This document shows positions 14,983 to 23,500 of a DNA stretch of 53,224 bases, one piece after another. Within the stretch, counting starts at the first letter, position 1. Each line of letters starts with the position of its first letter. This DNA is from an uncultured bacterium. GTDB lineage: Bacteria; Bacillota; Clostridia; Lachnospirales; Lachnospiraceae. A program made the position numbers and the translations under genes. Where the stretch lies: assembly GCA_947643595.1 (NCBI GenBank), contig CANRWP010000020.1:1-53224 (forward strand), given 5' to 3'. The notes under the pieces are model-generated. The model saw only the letters and a program-made list of their open reading frames with translations. It did not search any database and was not told the origin of the DNA.

Positions 14983-17900
14983 TTACTCTTCCTGTCCCAA
15001 TATCTCATCCAGAGTTTCTATCAGTTTTTCAATATCGATGGGCTTTGCAATATGCCCGTTCATACCGTTTTGCAGAGCCTCCTGCTTATCGGATTCAAAG
15101 GCATTGGCAGTCATCGCCAGAATAGGGATCGAGGACAGTGTCGGATCGCTCAGCTTCCGGATGGCATTGGTGGTTTCGTATCCGTTCATGACAGGCATCT
15201 GGATATCCATCAGGATCAGCTGATAGTATCCCGGTTCCGCGCTTTTCAGCATATCGATGGCTGCCTGACCGTTTCCGGCGACATCTACGGAAAAGCCCGC
15301 TTCCTCCAGGATCACCACAGCGATTTCCTGGTTCAGTTCATTATCCTCGGTCAGAAGGATACGTCCTGAGCGGTTTGCTTTTTGAATCGGTGATTCCGAT
15401 TTATTCACTTTATCCGCATTTACGATCGAGTTGAGACATCTGTGCAGTTCCGAGAAGAACAGCGGTTTACTGCAAAATGCGGTGACGCCGGCTTCTCTGG
15501 CTTCCTCTTCGATATCGCTCCAGTCATAGGCAGTGAGGACTATGATAGGTACGTCTTCGCCTGTCTCCTGGCGGATTCGCCTGGCCACTTCAACTCCGTT
15601 GAGATCCGGCAGAAGCCAGTCGATGATATAGACAAAGAAACTGTCATTTCTCATGACCGCCTGGCGGGTGCGCAGCACAGCCTCTTTTCCGGAAAGAGTC
15701 CATTCCGCCCTCAGGCCGATCTGCTGCAGCATGGCGGTGACACTGTCGCAGGTGTTAAAGTCATCGTCCACCACAAGCGCTCTGAAACCGGTCAGTTCGG
15801 GAATATCGCGGGATTCTTTTTCGCCGGAGTGATGAAGACGGAGAGCGAGGGAGACAATACATTCGGTTCCCATCCCCTGAACACTCTTGACAGTGATGGA
15901 GCCATTCATCATATCGACGATGTTTTTGGTGATAGCCATGCCGAGGCCTGTTCCCTGAATACCGCTGATGGTGGAGTTGCGCTCTCTCTCAAAAGGTTCG
16001 AAGATGCGTGCTACAAATTCTTCACTCATACCGATTCCCGTGTCTTTTATATGGAATTCGTAGTTGGCAAAACCGGCCAGTGTTCCAGGCTTTTCGATAA
16101 CTTTCAGGCTCACCATGCCGCCGGCACCGGTATATTTTATTGCGTTGCTCAACAAATTCAGGAGAACCTGATTCAGGCGCAGTCTGTCACAGAAAATCTC
16201 TTCATGGAGGATATCCACGGCATCCATATAGAGATCGAGCTGTTTGGCATGAATATCTCCCTGTGTGATGTTGCGCAGTTCATGAAGGATATCGGGCAGA
16301 GAACAGGGCTCCTCCTCCAGATGGATTTTTCCGCTCTCGATATGGCTCATATCCAGAATATCGTTGATCAGGCTGAGCAGATGATTGCCGGAGGTCATAA
16401 TTTTTTTCAGATATTCCTCCACCTGATTTTTGTGGTCGATATGCGAGATTGCCAGTGTCGTAAAGCCTATGATCGCATTCATGGGGGTGCGGATATCGTG
16501 GGACATATTGGAGAGGAAGGTGCTTTTCGCCCTGCTGGCGCGGTTTGCCTGGGCGAGAGCATCCTCCAGCAGAGCATTTCTCTCGCGATCGCTCCTGGTC
16601 TCGTCATCTATGCTGCGGAACCCCAGAACGATGCCGTGGCTTTTTTCCCAGTCTCCCGCCCGCACGACTTTCATTTGGAAGTATCTGATTTCGCCGCAGC
16701 AGACGGTGCGGAAATTGACGGAGCAGACTAATTTTGTGGTCAGAACCTTGGCCAGATACTCCCGCGAAGCGGTCTGGCGCAGAATATCCCGGTCTTCCTC
16801 GTGGACGCCGATCTCTATGTAACGCTCAATGCATTCTTCCAGAGACAATTCTCCTGAAAAAATGGGGACGAGATAATTCTTTGGGCAATCCCCGAGACGG
16901 AGCGTGGTTCCCTTTCCGGTATTCAGGTCAAAAAAGCAGACGAGATTGTATTCCACACTGAGTGCATAAATAAGCTCCAGGTGACGTTTTTCTGTCTCCT
17001 GTCTGATCTTTTCCTCCTGTACTTTCTGGGCGGTACAATCCAGAATATAGCGTTGATAAAGTAATTCTCCGTTCTCTTCTATCAGTTTTACATTCCCCAT
17101 CACATGGAGAATATCACCGTCCGTATGCCGTATGCGGTACTCTGTGCTGACGCTGTCTCCGGGTTTTTCCAGGGATCTGATCTTATTCTGAAGTTCTTCC
17201 CTGTCCTCGTCCAATACGGTTGGGGCCACCAGGTCAAATCCGTCCTTCAGCATAGCTTCGGCGGAAGAGTATCCCAGAATATCCAGGGCGGCGGGGTTGA
17301 TGCTGACCAGACGCGAACCGTCCAGAGAATGACACATAATGCCGCAGTCCATCGTGGTAAAGAGTGTTTCCAGCGTCTGATTTTTGCGGATGAGTTCCCG
17401 GGCATAAGTGCGTTCCTTCGTCACATCGACAGCGACGCCCACCGTTCCCATGACACTCCCGTCCAGATCGTACAGGGGGGATTTGTAGGTGGAGAGGGTG
17501 CGCAGCCCCTCGCCGGTCTGTATGGTTTCTTCGGAAACGCAGGTCTTTTTGGTCTCCATCACAATGCGCTCCGATTCGATGCAGGCGGGGTCATCCTGCT
17601 CCACATCCCAGATGTACGCATGGCCTCTTCCCTGTACCTGGGCTTTGGTTTTTCCGACAGTATCACAGAAGCTGTCGTTTACCTTTTCATGGATTCCGTT
17701 TTTATCCTTAAACCAGATCAGATTGGGAGAGTTGTTGATAACGCTCTCCAGATAATGGCTGGTCTGCCTGCCGTCATTGGAGATTTTACAATTTTGCTGC
17801 CAGCGCAGAAAGTGAAAGCGCAGTTCCGCCTCAGACATGGGAAGAGTCCAGATGTCCTTCACTTCAGACAGACTGTCCGTCAGGCATTCCACCTGTTCTT

Positions 17901-18147
17901 TTTCGGCGAGCAGGATCAACTCGGCGTCCGCCTTTTTCTGTGCGATCAGCGTCCGCAGTACGGAGGTGATATCTATACCCCGCAGATCTGCCAGAATGAC
18001 ATCGGCTTTGGCGGTCAGATCTTTTTGGGGATCGCTGCTCTCCTGAAACGCATGGATAAACGGTTCCAGAGGCGGCATTCCTTTTAATGGCGCAAACAGT
18101 TCGGGCTGATGGCCAATGAAATAAAATCGCAGATGACAATGGTACAT
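14983..18147 (-). CDS. Hybrid sensor histidine kinase with PAS domains and two C-terminal receivers
   Basis: A 1054-residue signalling protein. Residues 1-~125 look like a degenerate receiver. PAS-type domains start near ~133 (NSPNLIWFKDKNG), ~266 and ~392. The HisKA phospho-acceptor is H550 in SNMSHDIRTPMNAIIGF. The ATPase domain shows QVLLNLLSNAIKYT (~669), DTGIGM (~702) and GTGLGM. Receiver 1 (~791-905) has VVDDD and the phospho-Asp in IIDWLLPDLNG (~840); receiver 2 (~930-1050) has TEDNELNQEI and LMDIQMPVMNG (~980). No membrane segment is seen, so it is probably cytosolic. I chose ATG 18147, after AGGGGAAG; a longer reading frame to 18258 has no such site. There is no adjacent output regulator. 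Confidence 0.9.
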   Translation of the reverse strand: MYHCHLRFYFIGHQPELFAPLKGMPPLEPFIHAFQESSDPQKDLTAKADVILADLRGIDITSVLRTLIAQKKADAELILLAEKEQVECLTDSLSEVKDIWTLPMSEAELRFHFLRWQQNCKISNDGRQTSHYLESVINNSPNLIWFKDKNGIHEKVNDSFCDTVGKTKAQVQGRGHAYIWDVEQDDPACIESERIVMETKKTCVSEETIQTGEGLRTLSTYKSPLYDLDGSVMGTVGVAVDVTKERTYARELIRKNQTLETLFTTMDCGIMCHSLDGSRLVSINPAALDILGYSSAEAMLKDGFDLVAPTVLDEDREELQNKIRSLEKPGDSVSTEYRIRHTDGDILHVMGNVKLIEENGELLYQRYILDCTAQKVQEEKIRQETEKRHLELIYALSVEYNLVCFFDLNTGKGTTLRLGDCPKNYLVPIFSGELSLEECIERYIEIGVHEEDRDILRQTASREYLAKVLTTKLVCSVNFRTVCCGEIRYFQMKVVRAGDWEKSHGIVLGFRSIDDETRSDRERNALLEDALAQANRASRAKSTFLSNMSHDIRTPMNAIIGFTTLAISHIDHKNQVEEYLKKIMTSGNHLLSLINDILDMSHIESGKIHLEEEPCSLPDILHELRNITQGDIHAKQLDLYMDAVDILHEEIFCDRLRLNQVLLNLLSNAIKYTGAGGMVSLKVIEKPGTLAGFANYEFHIKDTGIGMSEEFVARIFEPFERERNSTISGIQGTGLGMAITKNIVDMMNGSITVKSVQGMGTECIVSLALRLHHSGEKESRDIPELTGFRALVVDDDFNTCDSVTAMLQQIGLRAEWTLSGKEAVLRTRQAVMRNDSFFVYIIDWLLPDLNGVEVARRIRQETGEDVPIIVLTAYDWSDIEEEAREAGVTAFCSKPLFFSELHRCLNSIVNADKVNKSESPIQKANRSGRILLTEDNELNQEIAVVILEEAGFSVDVAGNGQAAIDMLKSAEPGYYQLILMDIQMPVMNGYETTNAIRKLSDPTLSSIPILAMTANAFESDKQEALQNGMNGHIAKPIDIEKLIETLDEILGQEE

Positions 18148-18178
18148 AATACTTCCCCTGTGAGTTAATTTTTTATAT

Positions 18179-18207
18179 AAAATAATATATGAAATCTGCA
18201 CACTCAA
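18179..18207 (-). promoter_or_regulatory. Likely promoter of the histidine kinase
   Basis: On the minus strand TTGAGT (18207-18202), 17 bases, then TATTTT (18184-18179). The -10 is weak, in a very AT-rich context. Confidence 0.45.
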
Positions 18208-18337
18208 GACAGATGGATTCCATAAATATATTTTATCAGTCGTATGATTATGTGTCAAGGTTCACCGGTGTCCGGATGCGGATAAAAAGGGGCAATTTTG
18301 AGGGGAGATAATAAAAATAAAATCAGCGGCTTTCGAC

Positions 18338-18365
18338 ACAATTTCACAAAAAGCGTCATAAAATA
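18338..18365 (+). promoter_or_regulatory. Sigma-K-like promoter
   Basis: AC (18338-18339), 17 bases, CATAAAATA (18357-18365) fits the Bacillus sigma-K consensus AC-N17-CATANNNTA exactly. No good sigma-A -35/-10 pair is visible in front of the gene. This suggests mother-cell expression during sporulation, as inference only. Confidence 0.45.
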
Positions 18366-18397
18366 CAGTACCATAACAAAATGAAAGGAGAACGATT

Positions 18398-19264
18398 ATG
18401 GCTACTTTTACAAATCAGGCGGTATTGTCATACAACGGTATTACCACCAGCTCCAATGTGGCGACGGGCGAGATCGTGGAGGTTTTATCCGCGTCGAAGG
18501 ATGTGCTGTCATCGGAGTACGGGACAGGTGATACGGTGGCTTATGTGATCAATATTGTCAATTCGGGCAATGCGCCTTTCACGGCTTTGACCGTGACGGA
18601 CGATCTGGGAGCGTACACCTACCAGCCCGATACGGGGACGGAGAGAACTCTCTATCCGCTGACTTATGTGGACGGATCCATTCGTTGCTACCAGAATGGC
18701 GTGGAGCAGGCAGCTCCCGCGGTGACACAGACGGGAGGAATCCGGATTAGCGGCATAGGAGTGCCGGCTGGCGGCAGCACGACCCTGGTCTATCAGGCGA
18801 GAACAAATGCGTTTGCAGATCCGCAGATAGGCGGGGAGATCATCAACACCGCAGTCGTGGGCGGCGCGGAGGTGGCAACGCCGATCACGGTCACAGAGAC
18901 GATGGCGGCAAGGCGAGCGCCGTACCTGACCATACTGAAGAGCATCTCGCCGAGACAGGTGGCGGAAAACGGACAGGTGACGTATACTTTTGACATCCAG
19001 AATCTGAGCAACACCGCAGCGACGGAGGAGGATAATGTACAGATCACCGATACATTTGAGCCGATTCTGTCCGGCATCAGAGTAACCTACAACGGAGCGG
19101 CGCTGGCCGACACAAATTATACCTACAATGAGACCACAGGTGAGTTTGCCACGAACGCCGGCGCGCTCACCGTTCCGGCGGCATCCTTTACCAGGAACCC
19201 GGTGACGGGTGCGTGGAACGGCATACCGGGCGGCGCGGTATTGACTGTGACGGGAATTATTTAA
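18398..19264 (+). CDS. DUF11-like beta-sandwich repeat protein
   Basis: A 288-residue Thr/Val/Gly-rich protein of two DUF11-type (CARDB-like) modules. One runs ~30-160 (DTVAYVINIVNSGNAPFTALTVTDDL), the other ~175-285 (GQVTYTFDIQNLSNTAATEEDNVQITDTF). The VTYTF..N.G/SN...VTD pattern is diagnostic. There is no signal peptide and no LPxTG or transmembrane end, which is odd for a surface protein but fits spore-coat or exosporium-like assembly from inside the mother cell; the sigma-K-like promoter agrees. GAAAGGAG precedes the ATG. Function is unknown. Confidence 0.75.
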   Translation: MATFTNQAVLSYNGITTSSNVATGEIVEVLSASKDVLSSEYGTGDTVAYVINIVNSGNAPFTALTVTDDLGAYTYQPDTGTERTLYPLTYVDGSIRCYQNGVEQAAPAVTQTGGIRISGIGVPAGGSTTLVYQARTNAFADPQIGGEIINTAVVGGAEVATPITVTETMAARRAPYLTILKSISPRQVAENGQVTYTFDIQNLSNTAATEEDNVQITDTFEPILSGIRVTYNGAALADTNYTYNETTGEFATNAGALTVPAASFTRNPVTGAWNGIPGGAVLTVTGII

Positions 19265-19272
19265 TTAAGGAT

Positions 19273-19315
19273 ATCCCCGTCGGGCGCTGTCCGGCGGGAG
19301 CATCCCCTCGGGGAT
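19273..19315 (+). terminator. Terminator after the DUF11-like gene
   Basis: ATCCCCG (19273-19279) pairs with CGGGGAT (19309-19315), with further partial pairing inside, followed by CTTTCT. Confidence 0.65.
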
Positions 19316-19332
19316 CTTTCTGTCCTGCGCAC

Positions 19333-19361
19333 TGGACAAAATAAGAAACTGCATATATAAT
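19333..19361 (+). promoter_or_regulatory. Sigma-A promoter of the DegV gene
   Basis: TGGACA (19333-19338), 17-base spacer, TATAAT (19356-19361). GGAGGCG lies before the ATG at 19414. Confidence 0.72.
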
Positions 19362-19413
19362 ACATTTTAGATAGCCGGAGATATGTCTTAATCATGTAAA
19401 GGAGGCGTTTAAA

Positions 19414-20292
19414 ATGCCGGATGTTGTTATTATGACAGACTCTAATTCAGGAATGGCACAGGAAGAAGGGGAGAGATATGGCGTGGAAGTTCTGCCCATG
19501 TCTTTTATTATAAACGGAAAAATCTACTACGAGGGAATGGATATCAGTCATGAGGGCTTTTTGAAAAAGTTGAGGGAGGACGCCCAGGTGTCCACATCGC
19601 AGCCGGCACCCGGGGAAGTGACGGAGCGCTGGGAAAAACTTTTGAAGCGGCATGACGAGGTAGTCTATATACCGATGTCGGGGGGACTCAGCAAATCCTG
19701 TGAGACGGCACAGATTCTGGCGGAGGAGTACGACGGAAGAGTGCAGGTGGTGGACAGTAAAAGGGTATCCGTACCTCAGAAAATGATGGTGCTGGATGCG
19801 GTCGCCCTGGCGAAAGAAGGAAAGAGCGCAGTGGAGATCAAGGAGATGCTGGACGGGAGCGCCATGGACTGCGCGATCTATATCGCGGTGGACACGCTGA
19901 AGTATTTAAAGAGAGGCGGCCGGATCACTGGCGCTGCAGCGGCAGTGGGAACAGTGCTGAACATCAAACCGGTTCTCCTGATGAGAGGGGAAAAGCTGGA
20001 TTCCTACGAGAAAGCGAGAGGCATGAAAGGCGCGCGCCGCATCATGTTGCAGGCGGTCCGGGGAGAGCTGGAAGGCTCCTTCAAAGAATACGCGCAGAGA
20101 GGGGAGGTCTGTCTCCAGATGGCTCATACCTGTGCGGATGAGGAAATGGCGGCGGAGTGGGAGGCGAGGATACGGGACGAGTTTCCGGATCTTGCGTTGT
20201 ATTCAGCCAGGCTGCCCCTTTGTACCGCCTGCCATATCGGGCCGGACGGTCTTGGCGTCGGCATTACGAGAAGAATCAGAAAAGATCGGTGA
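19414..20292 (+). CDS. DegV/FakB-family fatty-acid-binding protein
   Basis: A 292-residue protein of the DegV family. FakB members bind a fatty acid and present it to the kinase FakA. Seen here are the N-terminal TDSNSGM, YIPMSGGLSKSCETAQ, the long domain-linking segment DTLKYLKRGGRITGAAAAVGTVLNIKPVLLM and the C-terminal HIGPDGLGVG. Each matches the family, and the length is usual. It is a single-gene unit. No FakA kinase lies nearby, and these genes are often multi-copy, so the ligand is open. Confidence 0.9.
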   Translation: MPDVVIMTDSNSGMAQEEGERYGVEVLPMSFIINGKIYYEGMDISHEGFLKKLREDAQVSTSQPAPGEVTERWEKLLKRHDEVVYIPMSGGLSKSCETAQILAEEYDGRVQVVDSKRVSVPQKMMVLDAVALAKEGKSAVEIKEMLDGSAMDCAIYIAVDTLKYLKRGGRITGAAAAVGTVLNIKPVLLMRGEKLDSYEKARGMKGARRIMLQAVRGELEGSFKEYAQRGEVCLQMAHTCADEEMAAEWEARIRDEFPDLALYSARLPLCTACHIGPDGLGVGITRRIRKDR

Positions 20293-20296
20293 TAAA

Positions 20297-20325
20297 ACGG
20301 GGGGTGGCCTAGAGCCAGCCCCCGT
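20297..20325. terminator. Bidirectional terminator overlapping a stop codon
   Basis: ACGGGGGGTGGC and GCCAGCCCCCGT make a 12-bp stem with one mismatch and a CTAGA loop. The stop codon of the minus-strand SDR gene is in the loop. On the minus strand the stem is followed by TTTTATC; on the plus strand the T-run is poor. Confidence 0.7.
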
Positions 20326-21028
20326 CTATTGTAAAGATCTGTCCGGTGGCGTAGGAGGGCATGGAGAGCACGGAACATACCATCTCCGCAACTTCCGCCG
20401 TGTTTCCCATGCGATCCGCGGGAATGTCCTCGATAAGGGAACGGCGTTCCGCTTCGGAAAGTCTCAGATTCATTTCGGTGTTAATCAGTCCGCAGGCGAT
20501 GGCGTTGACCTGAATGCCGGAAGGGGCGAGTTCTTTCGCGAGGGCCTTTGTAAAAGCGTTGACGCCGCCCTTGGAGGCGGAGTATGCCACTTCCATGGAT
20601 GCGCCGTGACTGCCCCAGACGGATGAGATATTGATGATCTTTCCCCGGTGTTTTTGAAGCATCAGAGGAATCGCCTTTCTGCTGGTGAAAAAGAGACTGC
20701 TGAGATTCGTGTTGATAACCTGATTCCAGGATTCGGGGCTCATCTCGGAGAGCAGGCCGAAGTAGGAGATGCCCGCATTATTGATCAGAACATCCAGAGA
20801 CGGGATGTGGCGAAAAAGTTTTTCCACCTCTCTGTTGGAGGACATATCGCACAGAAAAGCGCCCACAGAGACGTTATATTCGCTTTCCAGCCAGGTGGCG
20901 AGGGTGTGAAGTTTTTCTTCCGAATGATGGCAGGTCAGATAGAGATCGTAATGTTCGCCTGCCAGTTTTCTCGCAATGGCCTCCCCGATACCCCGCGATG
21001 CGCCGGTGATAAGAACTTTCTTGTTCAT
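20309..21028 (-). CDS. SDR-family oxidoreductase, FabG-like
   Basis: A 239-residue short-chain dehydrogenase/reductase. The NAD(P)-binding motif is TGASRGIGEAIA at ~8-19, followed by NNAGI, and the catalytic Ser-Tyr-Lys is seen as NISSVWG and YSASKGG. Length and motifs match 3-oxoacyl-ACP reductase FabG, but no fatty-acid synthesis genes are nearby, so the substrate is uncertain. ATG 21028 has AGGAGG at the right distance; the reading frame continues far upstream without a supporting start. Confidence 0.88.
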   Translation of the reverse strand: MNKKVLITGASRGIGEAIARKLAGEHYDLYLTCHHSEEKLHTLATWLESEYNVSVGAFLCDMSSNREVEKLFRHIPSLDVLINNAGISYFGLLSEMSPESWNQVINTNLSSLFFTSRKAIPLMLQKHRGKIINISSVWGSHGASMEVAYSASKGGVNAFTKALAKELAPSGIQVNAIACGLINTEMNLRLSEAERRSLIEDIPADRMGNTAEVAEMVCSVLSMPSYATGQIFTIDGGWL

Positions 21029-21236
21029 GGCGGTCCTCCTTTTTTTACAAAATTTCGTTCCTGATTTTATTTTAATATATTTCCATAAAAAAAGATATGT
21101 GAAATGATACAAAATATAGCACTTTTGGGAAAAAAGTCGAAAAGTGTCCCCCAAATATTGAATTGTTACAAAAAAAATACGGGCTGGAAAAACACAAAAT
21201 ATAGAATTTGTGTAGATTTTTGAACAAATACGGCGG
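21029..21236. other. AT-rich divergent spacer without a gene
   Basis: Holds the ribosome binding site of the SDR gene at its left end and very AT-rich sequence. A lone TGTTAC half-site lies near 21164. No open frame or stable hairpin is evident. Confidence 0.5.
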
Positions 21237-21265
21237 TTGACAAATATCGGGGAAGGTGATATATT
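21237..21265 (+). promoter_or_regulatory. Sigma-A promoter of the NlpC/P60 hydrolase
   Basis: TTGACA (21237-21242), 17-base spacer, TATATT (21260-21265). The start should be near 21272, leaving a leader of about 64 bases. Confidence 0.78.
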
Positions 21266-21275
21266 AGTTAACAGA

Positions 21276-21292
21276 TGTAATAATTTTGTAAC
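21276..21292 (+). promoter_or_regulatory. WalR (YycF)-type binding box
   Basis: TGTAAT-AATTT-TGTAAC is an exact direct repeat of the WalR consensus TGTWAH-N5-TGTWAH. It lies just after the expected transcription start of a cell-wall hydrolase gene, the class of gene that WalRK controls. Confidence 0.55.
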
Positions 21293-21335
21293 AAATTTTA
21301 AAATGTGTGAAGACGCACAGGAAAATGAGGATTTT

Positions 21336-22952
21336 ATGACACATAAAAAAGGTAGGATAGCGGCATATGGAATGGCGGCAGTCATAGCGGCATCGACTAT
21401 GAGCATGGATGCCCAGGCGGTGAAGCTGTCGGATGTTTTACCGGCGGCCGGCATAGGCGTGACGATGTCAGATGGCGTTACTCTTGCACAGATACAGGAG
21501 AGAGTTTTAGCGGAATCAGAGCAGAATAAGAGTATGGTACTTTCCGTGTCGGAGATGAAGGCGTATCTGGAGGAATATAAGACAGCGCCGAAGACGACTG
21601 TTTCGGCAAGTATTGTGAAGGCAGTGGAAGTGCAGCAGGTGCTCGCAGAGCTGGAGACGGAAGAGGCGCCGATACAGGAAGAGACGGGAGAGGCGGATAA
21701 CGTTATCGCCTCCGTGGCAAATATCGGTCCGAGCGGGGTGCTTTCCTCCGGGGATATGGAAAAGATGACGGAAGAGAGCGTGCCGATGGCTTCCTCTGAG
21801 CAGACAGAGGCGCAGGAGAAGCAGACGGAAGAATCTGCGGAGCAGCAGGCGGCATCCGGTGAGGCGGCGAAGACAACAGTGTCGGGGAACAATGAGGAAG
21901 CTCCGGAGCAGGAGACGAAAAATACCGACAGTGAAATAGAAAAAAAGGTGATCGAGACGACTCAGTCTACGGCGGAACTGGCGGCGGCAGCGGCAGCCTC
22001 CCTGACTGACGAGGAGAGGGAGTTCTCCAATCTGGTGATCGCGCAGGTGAATAACTATGTGAATGTGAGGAGCGATGCCAGCGAGGACAGCGAGGTCGTA
22101 GGAAAATTGTATGATAAATCGGTGGGAACTTATCTCTCTGAGAAAGACGGCTGGTATGAGATCAATTCCGGCAATGTGACAGGTTACGTAAAAGCGGAAT
22201 TCTGTGTGACCGGCAGCGACGCGATAGAACTGGCGAAACAGGTCGGAACGAGGATCGCTACGGTGACGACTACCACGCTGAAGGTGCGGGAAGAGGCTTC
22301 CACAGAGTCCACAGTGCTCGGGCTTGTTCCGATCGAGGAGGAGCTGAGCGTAGTCGAAGAAAATGACGGCTGGGTCAAGGTAGATATCGAGGAAGGTTAC
22401 GGCTGGGTATCTATGGAATATGTGAGTATGCGGACCGATTTTGTGAAGGCCGAGAGCAAAGAAGAGGAAGAAGCAAGGCTGGCGAAAGAGGAAGAGGAGA
22501 GAAGGAAAGCCCAGGCGGCAGCTTCAGCCAATTCTAAAAAACCGGAAGCCAGCGGGAATAAGAATTACAATTCTGCGAGCAGCTATATTCCGGCGGGCGG
22601 CGGCAGCGCATCCGGTAACGCGGTGGCACAGTTTGCCCTTCAGTTTAAAGGGAACCCCTACGTATGGGGAGGCACCAGTCTGACGAACGGTGCTGACTGT
22701 TCCGGGTTTGTGATGAGCGTTTACAAGAACTTTGGGGTGAGCCTGCCTCATTCCTCCACAGCGGACAGAAATGTCGGCAGCAGCGTGGGAAGTCTTGCGG
22801 AAGCGCAGCCGGGTGATATTATCTGCTATTCCGGCCATGTGGGAATCTATATCGGCGGAAACCAGATCGTGCACGCGTCAACATCCAAGACGGGCATCAT
22901 CGTCTCCAACGCAAGTTACAGAAATATTCTGGCGATAAGAAGAATTTTCTAG
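21336..22952 (+). CDS. Secreted SH3-NlpC/P60 peptidoglycan hydrolase
   Basis: A 538-residue secreted cell-wall hydrolase. ATG 21336 has GAGG 6 bases upstream and opens a signal peptide ending near SMDAQA. A long Glu/Ala-rich low-complexity region (~100-225) follows, then two bacterial SH3 domains (~238-300, NYVNVRSDASEDSEVVG; ~307-370, TTTLKVREEASTESTVLG). A Lys/Glu coiled linker leads to the C-terminal NlpC/P60 domain. Its catalytic triad is Cys455 (GADCSGF), His501 (GHVGIYIG) and His513 (IVHAS). It should cut D-Glu-to-diamino-acid bonds in stem peptides. A promoter and a WalR-like box precede it, and a terminator follows. Confidence 0.93.
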   Translation: MTHKKGRIAAYGMAAVIAASTMSMDAQAVKLSDVLPAAGIGVTMSDGVTLAQIQERVLAESEQNKSMVLSVSEMKAYLEEYKTAPKTTVSASIVKAVEVQQVLAELETEEAPIQEETGEADNVIASVANIGPSGVLSSGDMEKMTEESVPMASSEQTEAQEKQTEESAEQQAASGEAAKTTVSGNNEEAPEQETKNTDSEIEKKVIETTQSTAELAAAAAASLTDEEREFSNLVIAQVNNYVNVRSDASEDSEVVGKLYDKSVGTYLSEKDGWYEINSGNVTGYVKAEFCVTGSDAIELAKQVGTRIATVTTTTLKVREEASTESTVLGLVPIEEELSVVEENDGWVKVDIEEGYGWVSMEYVSMRTDFVKAESKEEEEARLAKEEEERRKAQAAASANSKKPEASGNKNYNSASSYIPAGGGSASGNAVAQFALQFKGNPYVWGGTSLTNGADCSGFVMSVYKNFGVSLPHSSTADRNVGSSVGSLAEAQPGDIICYSGHVGIYIGGNQIVHASTSKTGIIVSNASYRNILAIRRIF

Positions 22953-22980
22953 ATTTAATGTTACGGTTTTTCAAAAGAGG

Positions 22981-23012
22981 GCCGCTGTACGAATGAGTGC
23001 AGCGGCTTTCTT
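22981..23012 (+). terminator. Terminator after the NlpC/P60 gene
   Basis: GCCGCTG (22981-22987) and CAGCGGC (23000-23006) form a stem, followed by TTTCTT. Confidence 0.85.
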
Positions 23013-23051
23013 AGTGCGCGCTAAAGTTTTCGGAAGTTTATATAATATGGC

Positions 23052-23115
23052 TTGACAAATAATATTATATGCGATATAGTATTACCAAGATATTATATTC
23101 TGTATAATATTATAT
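23052..23115 (+). promoter_or_regulatory. padR promoter with repeated TATAATATTATA palindromes
   Basis: TTGACA (23052-23057), 17 bases, TATAGT (23075-23080). A perfect 12-base palindrome TATAATATTATA lies at 23103-23114. An almost identical copy (ATAATATTATAT, 23059-23070) lies inside the promoter spacer, and ATATTATAT recurs at ~23090. PadR proteins usually repress their own promoter through palindromes, so these are operator candidates. Confidence 0.6.
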
Positions 23116-23173
23116 GAAACAGTAGAACGATGTATCAAAGTACATCTGCGGAACTGGAATAGGAGGTAGAGTG

Positions 23174-23500
23174 ATGATATTTAATACGGGAGCGGCGCTG
23201 CTGGATGCGATCGTGCTTGCGGTAGTTTCCTGGACAAAGGACGGCACATACGGTTATAAAATCACCAGAGAAGTGCAGCAGCTGATCGATGTGTCGGAAT
23301 CTACATTGTATCCGGTGCTGCGCCGTCTGCAAAAAGATGAATGCCTGGAGATATATGACAGGGCCATAGACGGTCGAAACCGAAGATATTATAAAATTAC
23401 TGGAAAGGGATATGCTCAGCTTAATTTGTATAAGATGGAATGGCTGAGATATTCGCAGAAAATTACGGCAATATTCGAGGGGGGACAGAGCGTTGGATAA
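23174..23500 (+). CDS. PadR-family transcriptional regulator
   Basis: A 108-residue winged-helix repressor. The PadR domain fills the protein: DGTYGYKITREVQQLIDVSESTLYPVLRRLQKD contains the recognition helix, and RRYYKITGKGYAQLN is the wing. ATG 23174 has AGGAGGT 6 bases upstream; a GTG at 23171 is the alternative. Its stop codon overlaps the TTG start of the DUF1700 gene, so the two are translationally coupled. PadR / DUF1700 / DUF4097 is a recurring Firmicutes module in which PadR controls the membrane pair. Confidence 0.92.
   Translation: MIFNTGAALLDAIVLAVVSWTKDGTYGYKITREVQQLIDVSESTLYPVLRRLQKDECLEIYDRAIDGRNRRYYKITGKGYAQLNLYKMEWLRYSQKITAIFEGGQSVG

Noticed and set aside
15442..16731. A 429-codon open frame on the plus strand antisense to the histidine kinase
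   Set aside because: It has no ribosome binding site or known motif, and it is exactly antisense to the kinase and ATPase domains, which are clearly coding.
21029..21892. Upstream extension of the SDR gene by 288 codons
   Set aside because: It covers promoters and is antisense to the NlpC/P60 signal region; MNKKVLITGASRGIG at 21028 is the true start.
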